In this document: piece after piece, positions 50,261 through 59,721 of the stretch
How positions within the stretch are numbered: position 1 is the first letter of the stretch
Layout of the letters: each line of letters begins with the position of its first letter
DNA from: Desulfovibrio intestinalis
GTDB lineage: Bacteria > Desulfobacterota > Desulfovibrionia > Desulfovibrionales > Desulfovibrionaceae
Assembly (NCBI RefSeq): GCF_014202345.1
Contig: NZ_JACHGO010000007.1
Location: 163,745 to 227,744 of the forward strand
Length of the DNA stretch: 64,000 nt
Reading direction: 5' to 3'
Program-made: the position numbers and the translations under genes
Notes under the pieces: model-generated
Told to the model about the DNA's origin: nothing
Databases searched by the model: none
Seen by the model: only the letters and a program-made list of their open reading frames with translations

Positions 50261-51286
50261 CTAATAGGCGTGGTCGTCGTCCAGATCCTTGGGCAGCACC
50301 GGAGCAGAGAACAACCGGTACATCCAGAACTGGTACAGCAGCACGATGGGCACCATAACCAGGGCCACGCCAAGCATGATCTTGAGCGTGAGCTGGCTTG
50401 AGGAGCCGTTAAAGGCAGTTACCGTGGCGGCAGGATCAATGGAAGAAATAATCATGCCGGGGAACATGCCCACAACGCCGAAGAAGGTGACGCCCAGAAT
50501 GAACAGGGCGCTGAAGGCCCAGGCGCACCAGAGCTTGCCCGCGTGCAGCATGATGCGCGCGCCCACCAGCCCGGCAAGGGCCAGCAGAGGCAATACCAGC
50601 AGAACGGGCATGGCCAGATAGTTATCATACAGCTTGGTGTAAAAAGCCGTAAGAATAAGAAAGGCCACCAGCAGAATGAGCATGATGGGCCACACAAAGC
50701 TGGCCGTAGCTACCGCGCGGATTTGCAGTTCGCCGCGGCTCTTGATGCTCAACCACAGCGATCCGTGCAGCACGAACATGCAAAGGAAGAACACCCCGCC
50801 CGCCAAACCGTAAACATTGAGCAGGGAAAGCAGGTTGCCGTGATACACGCCCTGCGCATCCACAGGAATGCCCATGAAAAGGTTGGCAAAGGCCACGCCA
50901 AGCAGGATGCAGGGCACAAGGTTGGATACAAAATGTACGCAGTCCCACACGCTGCGCCACGCATCGTGCTCGACCTTGCTGCGAAACTCAAACGATACCG
51001 CCCGGAAAATCAGGGCAAAGAGCAGCATCAGCAAAGGCGCGTACAGAGCGCTGAACATGACCGCATACACCTTGGGAAAAGCCGCAAAGGTCACGCCGCC
51101 AGCGGCGATGAGCCACACTTCGTTGCCGTCCCAGAAAGGTCCGGCGGCGTTATACATGATACGGCGCTCTTCTTCATTTTTGCCCAGAAAGGGCAAAAGA
51201 GAGCCCATGCCAAGATCAAAACCGTCCAGGATAAAGTACATGGCCCACAACAATGCCCACAGCACAAACCAGATGGTTTCCAGCAT
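50261..51286 (-). CDS. cydB: Cytochrome bd quinol oxidase subunit II
   Basis: CydB, 341 residues with about nine membrane segments. The conserved start (FVLWALLWAMYFILDGFDLG with DGFDLGMG) and FWDGNEVWLIAAGG are diagnostic. With CydA it forms the membrane quinol oxidase that reduces oxygen to water at high affinity; in anaerobes it protects against oxygen. Its ATG is 2 bp after the cydA stop, where the cydA end itself supplies the AGGAGGTGTAG ribosome site. The gene ends at a terminator, so cydAB is a two-gene operon here; no cydX-like frame was recognised. Confidence 0.96.
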   Translation of the reverse strand: MLETIWFVLWALLWAMYFILDGFDLGMGSLLPFLGKNEEERRIMYNAAGPFWDGNEVWLIAAGGVTFAAFPKVYAVMFSALYAPLLMLLFALIFRAVSFEFRSKVEHDAWRSVWDCVHFVSNLVPCILLGVAFANLFMGIPVDAQGVYHGNLLSLLNVYGLAGGVFFLCMFVLHGSLWLSIKSRGELQIRAVATASFVWPIMLILLVAFLILTAFYTKLYDNYLAMPVLLVLPLLALAGLVGARIMLHAGKLWCAWAFSALFILGVTFFGVVGMFPGMIISSIDPAATVTAFNGSSSQLTLKIMLGVALVMVPIVLLYQFWMYRLFSAPVLPKDLDDDHAY

Positions 51287-51288
51287 GG

Positions 51289-52605
51289 CTACACCTCCTG
51301 GGCGTCCGGGCCCTTGATGGCAAATTTGCGCAACAGATAGATGTCCAGAATGCCGAGCAGTGAGTACACGCCGATAAAGGCGATAAGCGAGATGAGCACG
51401 TTATCGGCCGGAACCGGAGAAACGGCATCCGTAGTACGCATGAGATTATAGACGATCCAGGGCTGACGGCCAATTTCCGTCACGGCCCAGCCCACCATCA
51501 GGCCGATGTAGGGCAGCGGGATATTGAAAACAAGCAGCTTGAGCAGCACCTTGTTGGGCACTTCCTTCTTGCGTTGCAGGAAAGCCCAGAGAGAAAGCGC
51601 CAGGAAAATGCCGCCAAGGGCCACCATTGTGCGGAATGAAAGGAAGGTCGGCAGCACAGGCGGCCTGTCTTCCTTGGCAAAATCCTTGAGCCCCTTGACT
51701 TCGGCATGCACATCGTCATAGGCAATCCAGCTCAAAAGACCGGGAATGCCGATGGCCTGCACGGTGTTGGTTTCATTTTCAGGGTCAGGCCACACGAGCA
51801 GATAGAAAGGCACGTCGGTCTGGGTTTCCCAGTGCGCTTCCATAGCAGCCAGCTTGGCAGGCTGATACTTGGCCACCGTCTTGCCTTGCTGGTCGCCGGA
51901 AAGGCCCAGCAGCAAAGCAAAGATCAGCGTAAAGGGAGCCACCATCCTGAACGAACGGCGGAAAAAGTCGGTATTGCTGCCGCGCAGCAAATGCCACGAA
52001 GAAACACCCAGCACAAAAAAGCCGCCGAGCACCCACGCCGCAAGTACCGTGTGCACGAACATGCCCCAACCATACGGGTTGGTAACAACGTCGTAAAAGC
52101 TCGCCAGTTCGGCGCGGTTAGTGGCTTCATTAATATAGTAGCCCACGGGGTTCTGCATGAAGCCGTTGGCAAGAATGATCCACAGGGCGGAAAGGTTGCC
52201 CGCAATGGCTACAAACCAGATGCTGGCCAAGTGCATCTTCTTGCCTACGCGGTTCCAGCCAAAATGCCAGACCGCAAGGAAGGTAGATTCGAGGAAGAAG
52301 GCTACAGTGGCCTCAATGGCAAGGAGCGAACCGAAGATATCGCCCACATATTCTGAATAGCGCGACCAGTTGGTGCCGAACTGGAACTCCAGCGTAATAC
52401 CGGTCACCACACCCAGGGTGAAGTTGATGACAAAAAGTTTTCCCCAGAATTTGGCCTGTTTTTTCCAGAATTCATCTCCGGTGCGTACATAGCGGGTCTC
52501 CATCAAGGCAATAATCACCGAGAGACCCAGCGTGAGAGGCACGAAAACGAAGTGGAAAAACACGGCCACAGCAAATTGCAGACGTGAAAGCATTACGACG
52601 TCCAT
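51289..52605 (-). CDS. cydA: Cytochrome bd quinol oxidase subunit I
   Basis: CydA, 438 residues. The heme ligand His near residue 18 ([17 protein letters not shown]), the second His in VSSWHLLRG, and GRQPW with [12 protein letters not shown] near the C-terminus are visible. The Q loop between [20 protein letters not shown] and the following helix is short, as the total length (E. coli CydA is 522) implies. It holds hemes b558, b595 and d. The ATG at 52605 follows AAGGAGGGCCTA. It is divergent from htpG across about 240 bp. Confidence 0.96.
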   Translation of the reverse strand: MDVVMLSRLQFAVAVFFHFVFVPLTLGLSVIIALMETRYVRTGDEFWKKQAKFWGKLFVINFTLGVVTGITLEFQFGTNWSRYSEYVGDIFGSLLAIEATVAFFLESTFLAVWHFGWNRVGKKMHLASIWFVAIAGNLSALWIILANGFMQNPVGYYINEATNRAELASFYDVVTNPYGWGMFVHTVLAAWVLGGFFVLGVSSWHLLRGSNTDFFRRSFRMVAPFTLIFALLLGLSGDQQGKTVAKYQPAKLAAMEAHWETQTDVPFYLLVWPDPENETNTVQAIGIPGLLSWIAYDDVHAEVKGLKDFAKEDRPPVLPTFLSFRTMVALGGIFLALSLWAFLQRKKEVPNKVLLKLLVFNIPLPYIGLMVGWAVTEIGRQPWIVYNLMRTTDAVSPVPADNVLISLIAFIGVYSLLGILDIYLLRKFAIKGPDAQEV

Positions 52606-52847
52606 TAGGCCCTCCTTATATATCCTCTTTGTGCTTACTATTTTCACTCATTGAAGGCAAGTAATTATGAATATTAATATGACTCAATATCCTTGAATAA
52701 TGCTGGGTTAAACCATTTTATCGCTATATCTATACCCGCTCTTATTTAGAGTGAAGCCATTTTTTTTTCAAAACTGCGCCGCTTCTGCTCTTGAAAAATT
52801 CAAAAGCCGCATTACCTTTAAGGATATAACTTTTCAGGAGGTTTGTC

Positions 52848-54827
52848 ATGGCAGAGGCTGGTAAAAAACCCCGCCAGTTCCGTGCAGAGGTGCGTAAGGT
52901 TTTACATATCCTGACCAACTCCCTGTACACCAACCGTGAAATTTTTTTGCGTGAACTTATTTCCAATGCATCGGATGCGTTGGACAAACTGCGCTTTCGC
53001 ATCAACCGTGGCGAAAGCCCCAGCTTGCCCGACCTGCCGCTGGAAATACGAATAACCATCGACAAAGACGCAAAAACCCTCACCATTGCTGACACTGGCC
53101 TGGGCATGACTGCGGAAGAACTGGCCGAAAATCTTGGCACCATCGCCAAGTCGGGCTCAGAGCAGTTTTTGGCAGACATTGCCGCTGAAAACGCCGCCAA
53201 GGCCAAATCCGGCAATGGCCGGGCGCATGAAGACGATGCCGAGGGCGAAGAGGCTGTGGCAGACGCCGCCAACATTATCGGGCGTTTCGGCATTGGCTTC
53301 TATTCTGTCTTTATGGTGGCAAACAAGGTTACGGTCACATCCAGGCCGGCCTTTGGCGAAGACAGTTCCGCGCACACCTGGACCAGCGACGGTCTTGGCA
53401 CATACACCGTGACCCAGTCTGAAGACGCGGAACCCGCGCGCGGCACGGTCATCAAGGCGTGGCTCAAGGACGATGCCGAGGAATTTCTTGAAAAATTCCG
53501 TGTAGAGTCAGCCATCCGCAAGCATTCTGCCTTTGTGCCCTTTCCTGTCTTTGTGGATGGCGAGCAGGCCAATACCCAGCCTGCCCTTTGGCGCGAGCCC
53601 AAGTTTTCCATCACCAAGGAACAGTACGCCGAGTTCTACAAGGCCCTTACCTACGACAATGCCGATCCGCTGGACGAACTGCATTTCTCGGTCGACGCGC
53701 CAGTGCAGTTCAACGCGCTGTTCTTCATTCCCGCCAGCGCCCAGGATTTCTTTGGCTCAGACCGTGATTTCTGGGGGCTTGATCTCTATGCCCGGCGTGT
53801 GCTTATCCAGCACCGCAACAAAGAGCTGATCCCCGAGTATCTGGCCTTTCTCAAAGGCGTTGTGGATACCGAAGACTTGCCCCTGAACATCTCGCGCGAG
53901 ACCCTTCAGGAAAACGTGGTCTTGCGCAAGATCAACCAGGTCATCGTCAAGCAGACCCTGAGCCATCTGGAAAAACTCGCCCGCAACGATGCGGAAAAGT
54001 ACAATGACTTTTGGCGCTTGCACGGCAAGATCTTCAAGCTTGGCTACCACGACTTTGCCAACCGCGAACGCGTCACCGCCTTGCTGCGCTTCAATTCCTC
54101 AACGCAGGCCGACGCAGAAGCTCTGACCAGCCTCGACGATTACATGAGCCGTGCACCCGAAGGCCAAAAAACCTTCTGGTATGTAGCCGCGCCCAACCGC
54201 GAGGCCGCCCGCCTGAATCCGCACATGGAGCTCTTCCGCCAGAAAGGCATTGAAGTGCTTTACCTCTTTGAACCCATTGACGAATTCGTCATGGACGGCC
54301 TTGGCCGCTACAAAGAATGGGAATTCAAATCCGTTGAGGCCGCGGCTGACGACGCCCTGAAGGATTTTGCCGACAAGGAAAAAGCCGCCCGCGAAAGCGC
54401 TGCTCCTCTTTCGGACGAAGACTCCACCAGCTTTGAAGACCTGATGGCCAAAATGAAGGAACTTCTTGGCGACAAGGTTACAGACGTGCGAATTTCGCAC
54501 CGTCTGGCCGACAGCCCGGCTGTGCTGGTTTCGCCCGACGGCGGCATGTCCTCTTCTATGGAAAAGCTGCTCAAGGTCATGCAAAAGGACGACTCCCTGC
54601 CCGTCAAGGTTCTGGAGGTCAACCGCGATCATCCCCTGCTCCGCAGCATGTTGCGCATGTTCAAGGCTGACAAGGACGACAAGACCCTGGCCGAAATGAC
54701 CCAGGGGGTCTTTGACGCCAGCCTGCTGCTGGACGGGTACCTCAAAGACCCGCAGGCCCTGGCAGCGCGTACCAACAAGCTGCTGGAAGAAGCAGCCGCG
54801 TGGTACACAGAGGTACGCAAGATATAG
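52848..54827 (+). CDS. htpG: Hsp90 chaperone HtpG
   Basis: Hsp90 family protein of 659 residues. The GHKL ATP-binding domain shows FLRELISNASDALDKLRF, IADTGLGM, GTIAKSGSEQF and IGRFGIGFYSVFMVA; middle and C-terminal domains follow (LPLNISRETLQ, then SMEKLLKVMQKD). An insert of about 30 acidic/Ala residues lies between the GTIAKSGS strand and IGRFGIG (GNGRAHEDDAEGEEAV). It is a cytoplasmic ATP-dependent chaperone. Start is clear with CAGGAGG seven bases before ATG. No convincing heat-shock promoter was found. Single gene, ending at a bidirectional terminator. Confidence 0.97.
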   Translation: MAEAGKKPRQFRAEVRKVLHILTNSLYTNREIFLRELISNASDALDKLRFRINRGESPSLPDLPLEIRITIDKDAKTLTIADTGLGMTAEELAENLGTIAKSGSEQFLADIAAENAAKAKSGNGRAHEDDAEGEEAVADAANIIGRFGIGFYSVFMVANKVTVTSRPAFGEDSSAHTWTSDGLGTYTVTQSEDAEPARGTVIKAWLKDDAEEFLEKFRVESAIRKHSAFVPFPVFVDGEQANTQPALWREPKFSITKEQYAEFYKALTYDNADPLDELHFSVDAPVQFNALFFIPASAQDFFGSDRDFWGLDLYARRVLIQHRNKELIPEYLAFLKGVVDTEDLPLNISRETLQENVVLRKINQVIVKQTLSHLEKLARNDAEKYNDFWRLHGKIFKLGYHDFANRERVTALLRFNSSTQADAEALTSLDDYMSRAPEGQKTFWYVAAPNREAARLNPHMELFRQKGIEVLYLFEPIDEFVMDGLGRYKEWEFKSVEAAADDALKDFADKEKAARESAAPLSDEDSTSFEDLMAKMKELLGDKVTDVRISHRLADSPAVLVSPDGGMSSSMEKLLKVMQKDDSLPVKVLEVNRDHPLLRSMLRMFKADKDDKTLAEMTQGVFDASLLLDGYLKDPQALAARTNKLLEEAAAWYTEVRKI

Positions 54828-54979
54828 CAAGACACAGCAAGGCATAACAGGCGTTTGGGGTGCTTTTACGCTGAAAAGCTTTGCGGGAAAGGGACTCTTT
54901 TGCAAAAGGATCTCTTTCAAGCCCCACCCTTCAGAGATGCTTGACTTCAAGTTAAGATACCTTCCATACCCCCACATAA

Positions 54980-55019
54980 AAACACAGAAAGCCGGGATTG
55001 CCTCCGGCTTTCTGTGTTT
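54980..55019. terminator. Bidirectional terminator between htpG and M24 peptidase
   Basis: AAACACAGAAAGCCGG pairs perfectly (16 bp) with CCGGCTTTCTGTGTTT over 8 nt, between convergent genes. The rest of 54828-55141 shows no gene. Confidence 0.8.
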
Positions 55020-55141
55020 CAATCTAGAGCCCGTCATGCAGCAGCATGTTGTTTTGCTGGTACTTTTCTGACTTGCGCGACGGTGAAGTCTCGCGGCGCA
55101 ACAAGGCGAATACTCGCCGCTGGGCCAATTTCCCGGACAGG

Positions 55142-56215
55142 TTACAGAATCCTAACGCCGTCCTCTTCCACAAGTACTGTATATTCCCAGCGTACGCCGC
55201 CCCACTGGTTATAATAGAGGCCTGGCTCCACAGTAACCACCATGCCCGGCTCAAGCACACCTTCAGAGCGGGGCGACAGACTTGGCGCTTCGTGGGTTTC
55301 AAGCCCCACGCCGTGCCCGAGACCGTGGGTAAAGGCGTCTGCGGTTCCGGCCTTTTCAAAGACAGCCCGGGCGTAGCCATAGGCATCACGCATGGGTTGC
55401 CCGGGATGCATGCTTTCAATGGCGGCTGTCTGCGCCTGACGCACCAGATCGTAGGTACGTCGAAATTCGTCGGTAGGCTGTTCCCCCACCCAGAAGGTGC
55501 GTGTCTGATCCGAACAATAGCCGTCAACGCGGCAGCCCACATCAATAAGCACCGGGCAGTTGTCCGTAATAAGATCTTCGCCGGGTATGGCGTGGGGCAA
55601 GGCCGCGTTTTTGCCCACAGCCACAATGTTGGAAAAAGCCAGTTCCGAAGCGCCGTTTTCACGGAAAAACCTTTCGATGAACCAGCTTGTTTGAGCTTCA
55701 GTGCGGCCCGGCTCCAACTGGCTTTCCACCCATTGCAACATTTTGTGGTTGAGGGCGAAGGATTTTTCCAGCGCAGCCACTTCGCAGGGTTCCTTGATAC
55801 GGCGCAGATGCTCCACAAGACCGTCAGCGGCTTCGCAGTACAACCCCGGCCCGGCCTTGCGCAAATCACGGGCAAAGGCAAGGCTCACGCCCTGCGCCTC
55901 AACCCCGATGCGCCCGCCGCAGCGCCGCAGCAGACCGTAAATATCTTTGGCCGCATAGCCGCCGTAAATAAAAATGCGCTCCACGTCCCACAGGCGGGCG
56001 GCAGCATCCAGATAGCGCGCATCCGTAGCCAGCCAATCGCGCCCGTCTGCGGTGATGACCAGCCGCCCGGCGCTTTCATTGTACTGCGGATCGTGCAGCT
56101 CAAAACCCGAAAGATAAAAACGGTTGGCAGCCTGGCTGACAAGCAGCGCATCAAGACCACGGGCACGCATGGCCTCACGCAATTTTTCCCGACGGTTGGC
56201 GTAAATGTGGTTCAT
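55142..56215 (-). CDS. M24 family Xaa-Pro aminopeptidase/dipeptidase
   Basis: Metallopeptidase of 357 residues with the pita-bread fold. An N-terminal creatinase-like domain (REKLREAMRARGLDALLVS, FYLSGFELHD) is followed by the catalytic domain with metal ligands in LIDVGCRVDGYCSDQTRTF (two Asp), THGLGHGVGLETHE (His), VTVEPGLYY (Glu) and VRWEYTVLV (Glu). It should cut peptides at Xaa-Pro bonds in the cytoplasm. The ATG at 56215 has AGGAG seven bases upstream, so the 40 in-frame codons before it are not used. PepP-like and PepQ-like roles cannot be separated by eye. Confidence 0.92.
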   Translation of the reverse strand: MNHIYANRREKLREAMRARGLDALLVSQAANRFYLSGFELHDPQYNESAGRLVITADGRDWLATDARYLDAAARLWDVERIFIYGGYAAKDIYGLLRRCGGRIGVEAQGVSLAFARDLRKAGPGLYCEAADGLVEHLRRIKEPCEVAALEKSFALNHKMLQWVESQLEPGRTEAQTSWFIERFFRENGASELAFSNIVAVGKNAALPHAIPGEDLITDNCPVLIDVGCRVDGYCSDQTRTFWVGEQPTDEFRRTYDLVRQAQTAAIESMHPGQPMRDAYGYARAVFEKAGTADAFTHGLGHGVGLETHEAPSLSPRSEGVLEPGMVVTVEPGLYYNQWGGVRWEYTVLVEEDGVRIL

Positions 56216-56510
56216 GTCAGTTCTCCTGCAAGCAGTGTAGCGCGAGTGCCCTGACCTGAAAAGTTGAAAATGCCGTGGCTTATATGCAGCAGCAATTCTG
56301 TAAAATTCAACAGTCGCCAGAAAGACGGCAGACAAGCGGTGGACAAACGGCAGTCAGACGATGGACAGACAGCAGACTGACGAAGAATTCAAATCAGGCC
56401 AGACACCGTATATTTGTTACAATCAGCGGTTTACGCGGCTATTATGGTGCACCGCGTAAATCAACACCAAAAAAGAGTATTTAATTATCCACTTATCTGG
56501 ATCCACCCGG

Positions 56511-56539
56511 TTGACCACCTGACCAAGTGCGCCTATACT
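56511..56539 (+). promoter_or_regulatory. Sigma-70 promoter abutting pyrK start
   Basis: TTGACC, 17 nt, TATACT, then TTTTGC and the ATG. Six bases separate the -10 from the start codon, so the transcript should begin at or next to the ATG. Confidence 0.7.
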
Positions 56540-56545
56540 TTTTGC

Positions 56546-57355
56546 ATGTCGCAATCATCATCATGCGAGCTGAGTGTTCTGGACCTCGTGCCCTTTGGGC
56601 AGACCGGCAACGAAAGCCGCTTCTTCGCGCTGCGCCTTACCCGCCCTGAATGGACCAAGTGGCGGCCTGGCCAGTTTGTCATGATACGCCCCCAGTCTTT
56701 CGGCCTTGAAATTCCCTGGGCGCGGCCCCTTGGCATATGCCATATGACGGCCCGGCACATGATCTGTTTCTTTCAGGTCGTGGGCAAGGGCACTAAACGC
56801 ATGTCCGAACTGCGCCCCGGTGAAAAGGTGCGCGTATGGGGCCCCCTGGGCAACGGATTCGTTATCGAGCCCGATACTCCCACCCTGCTGCTGGCCGGGG
56901 GAATGGGCATCGTTCCCTTTGTGGGCTACGTGAGCGAGCACCCCAAGCCGTGGAACATCAGCATGCTTTTCGGTCACCGCGAGCCCATAAGCTGCTACCC
57001 GGTGGACAGCATCAACGAGCATGTGCCGCTGGACAGCCTGCGTGAAACCGTGCCCGGCGATCTGGACAACTTCATTTTTTCCATTCAGGAACGCATGGCT
57101 GAATACGCCGAGCAAAAAGGGCTTGTGCTGGCTTGCGGCCCCACCCCCTTTATGCAGACCGTGCAAAAATTTGCCGCTGAACTGGGCGTGCGCTGCCAGC
57201 TTTCGCTTGAAAACCGCATGGCCTGCGGTGTGGGCGCCTGCCTTGGCTGCGTGAGCAAGACCACGGAAAACTGGCCCGTGCCCGCCAAACGCGGCGGCCA
57301 GGTGCAGGTGTGCAACCACGGCCCCGTTTTCTGGTCTGACCAAGTAGAACTTTAG
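56546..57355 (+). CDS. pyrK: Dihydroorotate dehydrogenase B electron-transfer subunit
   Basis: PyrK-type flavin/iron-sulfur protein of 269 residues that carries electrons from dihydroorotate dehydrogenase (PyrD) to NAD. FAD-binding RPLGICH, NAD-binding LLAGGMGIVPFVGY and the [2Fe-2S] cysteines in CGVGACLGC with a distal VCNHGPVF are present. The open frame extends to 56414 but family similarity begins at MSQSSSCELSVLD; there is no ribosome site before this ATG, while a good promoter ends six bases upstream, suggesting a leaderless message. pyrD follows after about 300 bp. Confidence 0.92.
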   Translation: MSQSSSCELSVLDLVPFGQTGNESRFFALRLTRPEWTKWRPGQFVMIRPQSFGLEIPWARPLGICHMTARHMICFFQVVGKGTKRMSELRPGEKVRVWGPLGNGFVIEPDTPTLLLAGGMGIVPFVGYVSEHPKPWNISMLFGHREPISCYPVDSINEHVPLDSLRETVPGDLDNFIFSIQERMAEYAEQKGLVLACGPTPFMQTVQKFAAELGVRCQLSLENRMACGVGACLGCVSKTTENWPVPAKRGGQVQVCNHGPVFWSDQVEL

Positions 57356-57661
57356 CCCCCTGAGGGCGTCGGCGCAGGCAACCTGCTCTCTGCCAAGCAA
57401 GGCAGGCTGCGCCGAAAACACGCGTTCCGCCTTTGCCGTTCAAATTGCTCCTTGCAGAAATGCCAAGGCGCATGAACGGCAGGTAGAGCAACGGAACAAA
57501 GCTGGTGCAGCGCGCCGTGCCGTCTGGCGGTACAGGCTCGCTGCCAATCCGGCGATAGCCCGTAACAGCTCACCCCAGGCGGGCACACAACCCCTCACCG
57601 CCCCGCCCCGGCGCAAAGGTTTGCGCTATGGCGGGTCTGCGTGGTTACTGGAGAACGCGGC
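57356..57661. other. Gene-free 306-base spacer between pyrK and pyrD
   Basis: No coding frame or strong hairpin can be supported. The pyrD ribosome site GGAG lies at 57650-57653. An unseen promoter for the pyrD operon may lie here. Confidence 0.35.
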
Positions 57662-58588
57662 ATGGATCTTTCCGTTACGCTGAGCGGCCAGACGCATGAT
57701 CTGACCCTCAAAAATCCCATACTTACAGCTTCGGGCACCTTTGGGTACGGCCTGGAATTCGCCACATACGGCGACCTTGCCAGCCTTGGCGGCATGGTGG
57801 TCAAGGGGCTTTCCCTTCAGGCCCGCGATGGCAATCCCACCCCCCGCATTGTGGAAACCACAGCGGGCATGCTCAATGCCGTGGGGCTGCAAAATGACGG
57901 GGTCGATATTTTCTGCGCGCAAAAGCTCCCCATGCTGCCCTGGCAGGAATCTCCCGTTATCGCCAATATCTACGCCGCTTCGGTTGAAGATTTCGGCCAG
58001 CTGGCCGCCCGCCTCAATGATGAAGAAGGCGTGGCAGCGCTTGAGGTCAACGTGTCCTGCCCCAATGTGCGAGAAGGCGGCATTGCCTTCGGCCAGGACC
58101 CCGGCATGCTTGCGCAGGTGACGTCCATTGTGCGCAAATCCGCGCCGGACAAGCACATCATGATCAAGCTTTCGCCTAACGTCACCGACATCACTGTCAT
58201 GGCCCGCGCTGCGGAAGAAGCGGGTGCAGACAGCATATCCTGCATCAATACCCTGCTGGGTATGGCAGTTGATCTGCCAAGGCGCCGCCCTTCACTGGCC
58301 AATGTGGTCGGCGGGCTTTCCGGCCCGGCCATCAAGCCTGTGGCGCTTCGCTGCGTGTGGCAGGTAGCCCGCGCGGTAAAGATTCCTGTGGTGGGCGTGG
58401 GCGGCATATCCTGCGTTGAAGACGCGCTGGAATTCATTTTGGTCGGCGCGCACGCCGTGCAGGTAGGCACAGCAAGTTTCATGCGGCCAGACTGCGCCTT
58501 TGATATGGTGCAGGAACTTCCCGCTGCCTGCGAGCGCCTGGGCATATCCTCTCTGGACGAGCTGCGCGGCAGCTTGCAGTTGGGCTGA
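57662..58588 (+). CDS. pyrD: Dihydroorotate dehydrogenase, class 1B catalytic subunit
   Basis: PyrD of 308 residues, an FMN enzyme oxidising dihydroorotate to orotate in pyrimidine synthesis. Class 1 features are NPILTASGTFGYG at the start, the catalytic cysteine in VNVSCPNVREGG, KLSPNVTDI, and the FMN phosphate loop VVGVGGISCVEDALEF. A Cys rather than Ser as base and the nearby pyrK mark class 1B. The ATG at 57662 follows GGAG at 8 bp; a GTG at 57641 is less likely. It leads a run of four plus-strand genes with 2-bp or overlapping junctions. Confidence 0.96.
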   Translation: MDLSVTLSGQTHDLTLKNPILTASGTFGYGLEFATYGDLASLGGMVVKGLSLQARDGNPTPRIVETTAGMLNAVGLQNDGVDIFCAQKLPMLPWQESPVIANIYAASVEDFGQLAARLNDEEGVAALEVNVSCPNVREGGIAFGQDPGMLAQVTSIVRKSAPDKHIMIKLSPNVTDITVMARAAEEAGADSISCINTLLGMAVDLPRRRPSLANVVGGLSGPAIKPVALRCVWQVARAVKIPVVGVGGISCVEDALEFILVGAHAVQVGTASFMRPDCAFDMVQELPAACERLGISSLDELRGSLQLG

Positions 58589-58590
58589 TT

Positions 58591-59721
58591 ATGGGTCTTG
58601 AAATCATCGCAGCCCGGTCGGAGTCGGAACTCACCAGATTTCTTGAGTTCCCCTGGAGCATTTACGCCCACAGCACCTTGTGGATACCCCCCATCAAGAG
58701 TCAGGAGCGCGAACTGCTTACGCCAGGGCAACATCCCTTCTGGGAAAGCGCCCGGCGTGAACTTTTTCTTGCCGTACGCGACGGACGCCTTGTGGGCCGC
58801 ATCGCCGCCATTGTAGACGAAAAATACAATGCCTACGCCAACGAAACCTGCGGAAGCTTTGGTTTCTTTGAGTGCGAGGACGACAAGGAAGCCGCCCATG
58901 CCCTGTTTGACGCCGCCAGAGACTGGCTGGCTGCGCAGGGCATGACCTTCATGCGTGGGCCGCTGAATCCGTCTGCAAACTACACCTGCGGTATGCTGGT
59001 GGACGGTTTTGAACTTGCCCCCACCATCATGATGCCCTGGAACCCGCCGTATTATCCAGAATTGCTTGAAAGCTGGCATTTCCGCAAAGAGCAGGATCTT
59101 TTCGCCTACCTTATTGAAAGAAGCACGTTCAATCCGCCCGAATGGCTCTACGACGAAGTGGCCCGCCTCAAGGCCGAGGCGCACTTCACCTGCCGCACCT
59201 CCAGCAAGGCCACGCTGACCGAAGACATTCGCGATATGCTGGCCCTGTACAAGGATTCTTGGGCAAACAACTGGGGCTTTTCTCCCCTTTCGGACGGCGA
59301 AGCCGAACAGCACGTCAAAGAACTTAAAAGCGTGCTGGACCCGGAATTTTTCGTCCTGTTCTTCCACAACGGCAAGCCCGCGGCGGGTATGGTGGCCCTG
59401 CCCGACATGGCTCCCCTGCTCCGGCGGCTCAACGGCAAGCTCGGCCTTTCCGCCCTGTGGCACTGGTGGCGCGCGCGGGCTGAGATACGCGGCGGCTACC
59501 GCACCATTCTTTTCGGCATTCGCGAAGAATTCCGGCTTATGGGTCTGCCCCTGCTCTTGTTGGACTTCATGATGGAAAAAGCCCAGCATCGGCCCGACTT
59601 CCAGTGGGTCGAAGGCTCCTGGGTGCTTGAAGACAACGTGCCCGTCAACGATCTGCTTGAAGATTTTTCAGGCCGCCTCAACAAGCGCTACCGTATTTAC
59701 CGCAGGGAAATCGAAGCATGA
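58591..59721 (+). CDS. GNAT-fold acyltransferase-like protein (YghO type)
   Basis: Protein of 376 residues with a GNAT-like core. The start (FLEFPWSIYAHSTLWIPPIK) and RELFLAVRDGRLVGRIAAIVD, FGFFECEDDKEAAHALF and MRGPLNPSANYTCGMLVDGF match what I recall of the YghO group, to which bacterial ceramide synthase of Caulobacter is related. It has no membrane segment. It starts 2 bp after pyrD and its stop overlaps the next start (ATGA), so it is translated with its neighbours. An acyl transfer role is likely; the ceramide link is inference. Confidence 0.75.
   Translation: MGLEIIAARSESELTRFLEFPWSIYAHSTLWIPPIKSQERELLTPGQHPFWESARRELFLAVRDGRLVGRIAAIVDEKYNAYANETCGSFGFFECEDDKEAAHALFDAARDWLAAQGMTFMRGPLNPSANYTCGMLVDGFELAPTIMMPWNPPYYPELLESWHFRKEQDLFAYLIERSTFNPPEWLYDEVARLKAEAHFTCRTSSKATLTEDIRDMLALYKDSWANNWGFSPLSDGEAEQHVKELKSVLDPEFFVLFFHNGKPAAGMVALPDMAPLLRRLNGKLGLSALWHWWRARAEIRGGYRTILFGIREEFRLMGLPLLLLDFMMEKAQHRPDFQWVEGSWVLEDNVPVNDLLEDFSGRLNKRYRIYRREIEA

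Noticed and set aside
52790..52812. Heat-shock-like promoter before htpG (CTTGAA ... CCGCAT)
   Set aside because: Spacing of 11 and a poor -10 do not fit the sigma-32 consensus well enough.
57970..59589. 539-codon minus-strand frame across pyrD and the GNAT gene
   Set aside because: It spans two real plus-strand genes and has no domain of its own.
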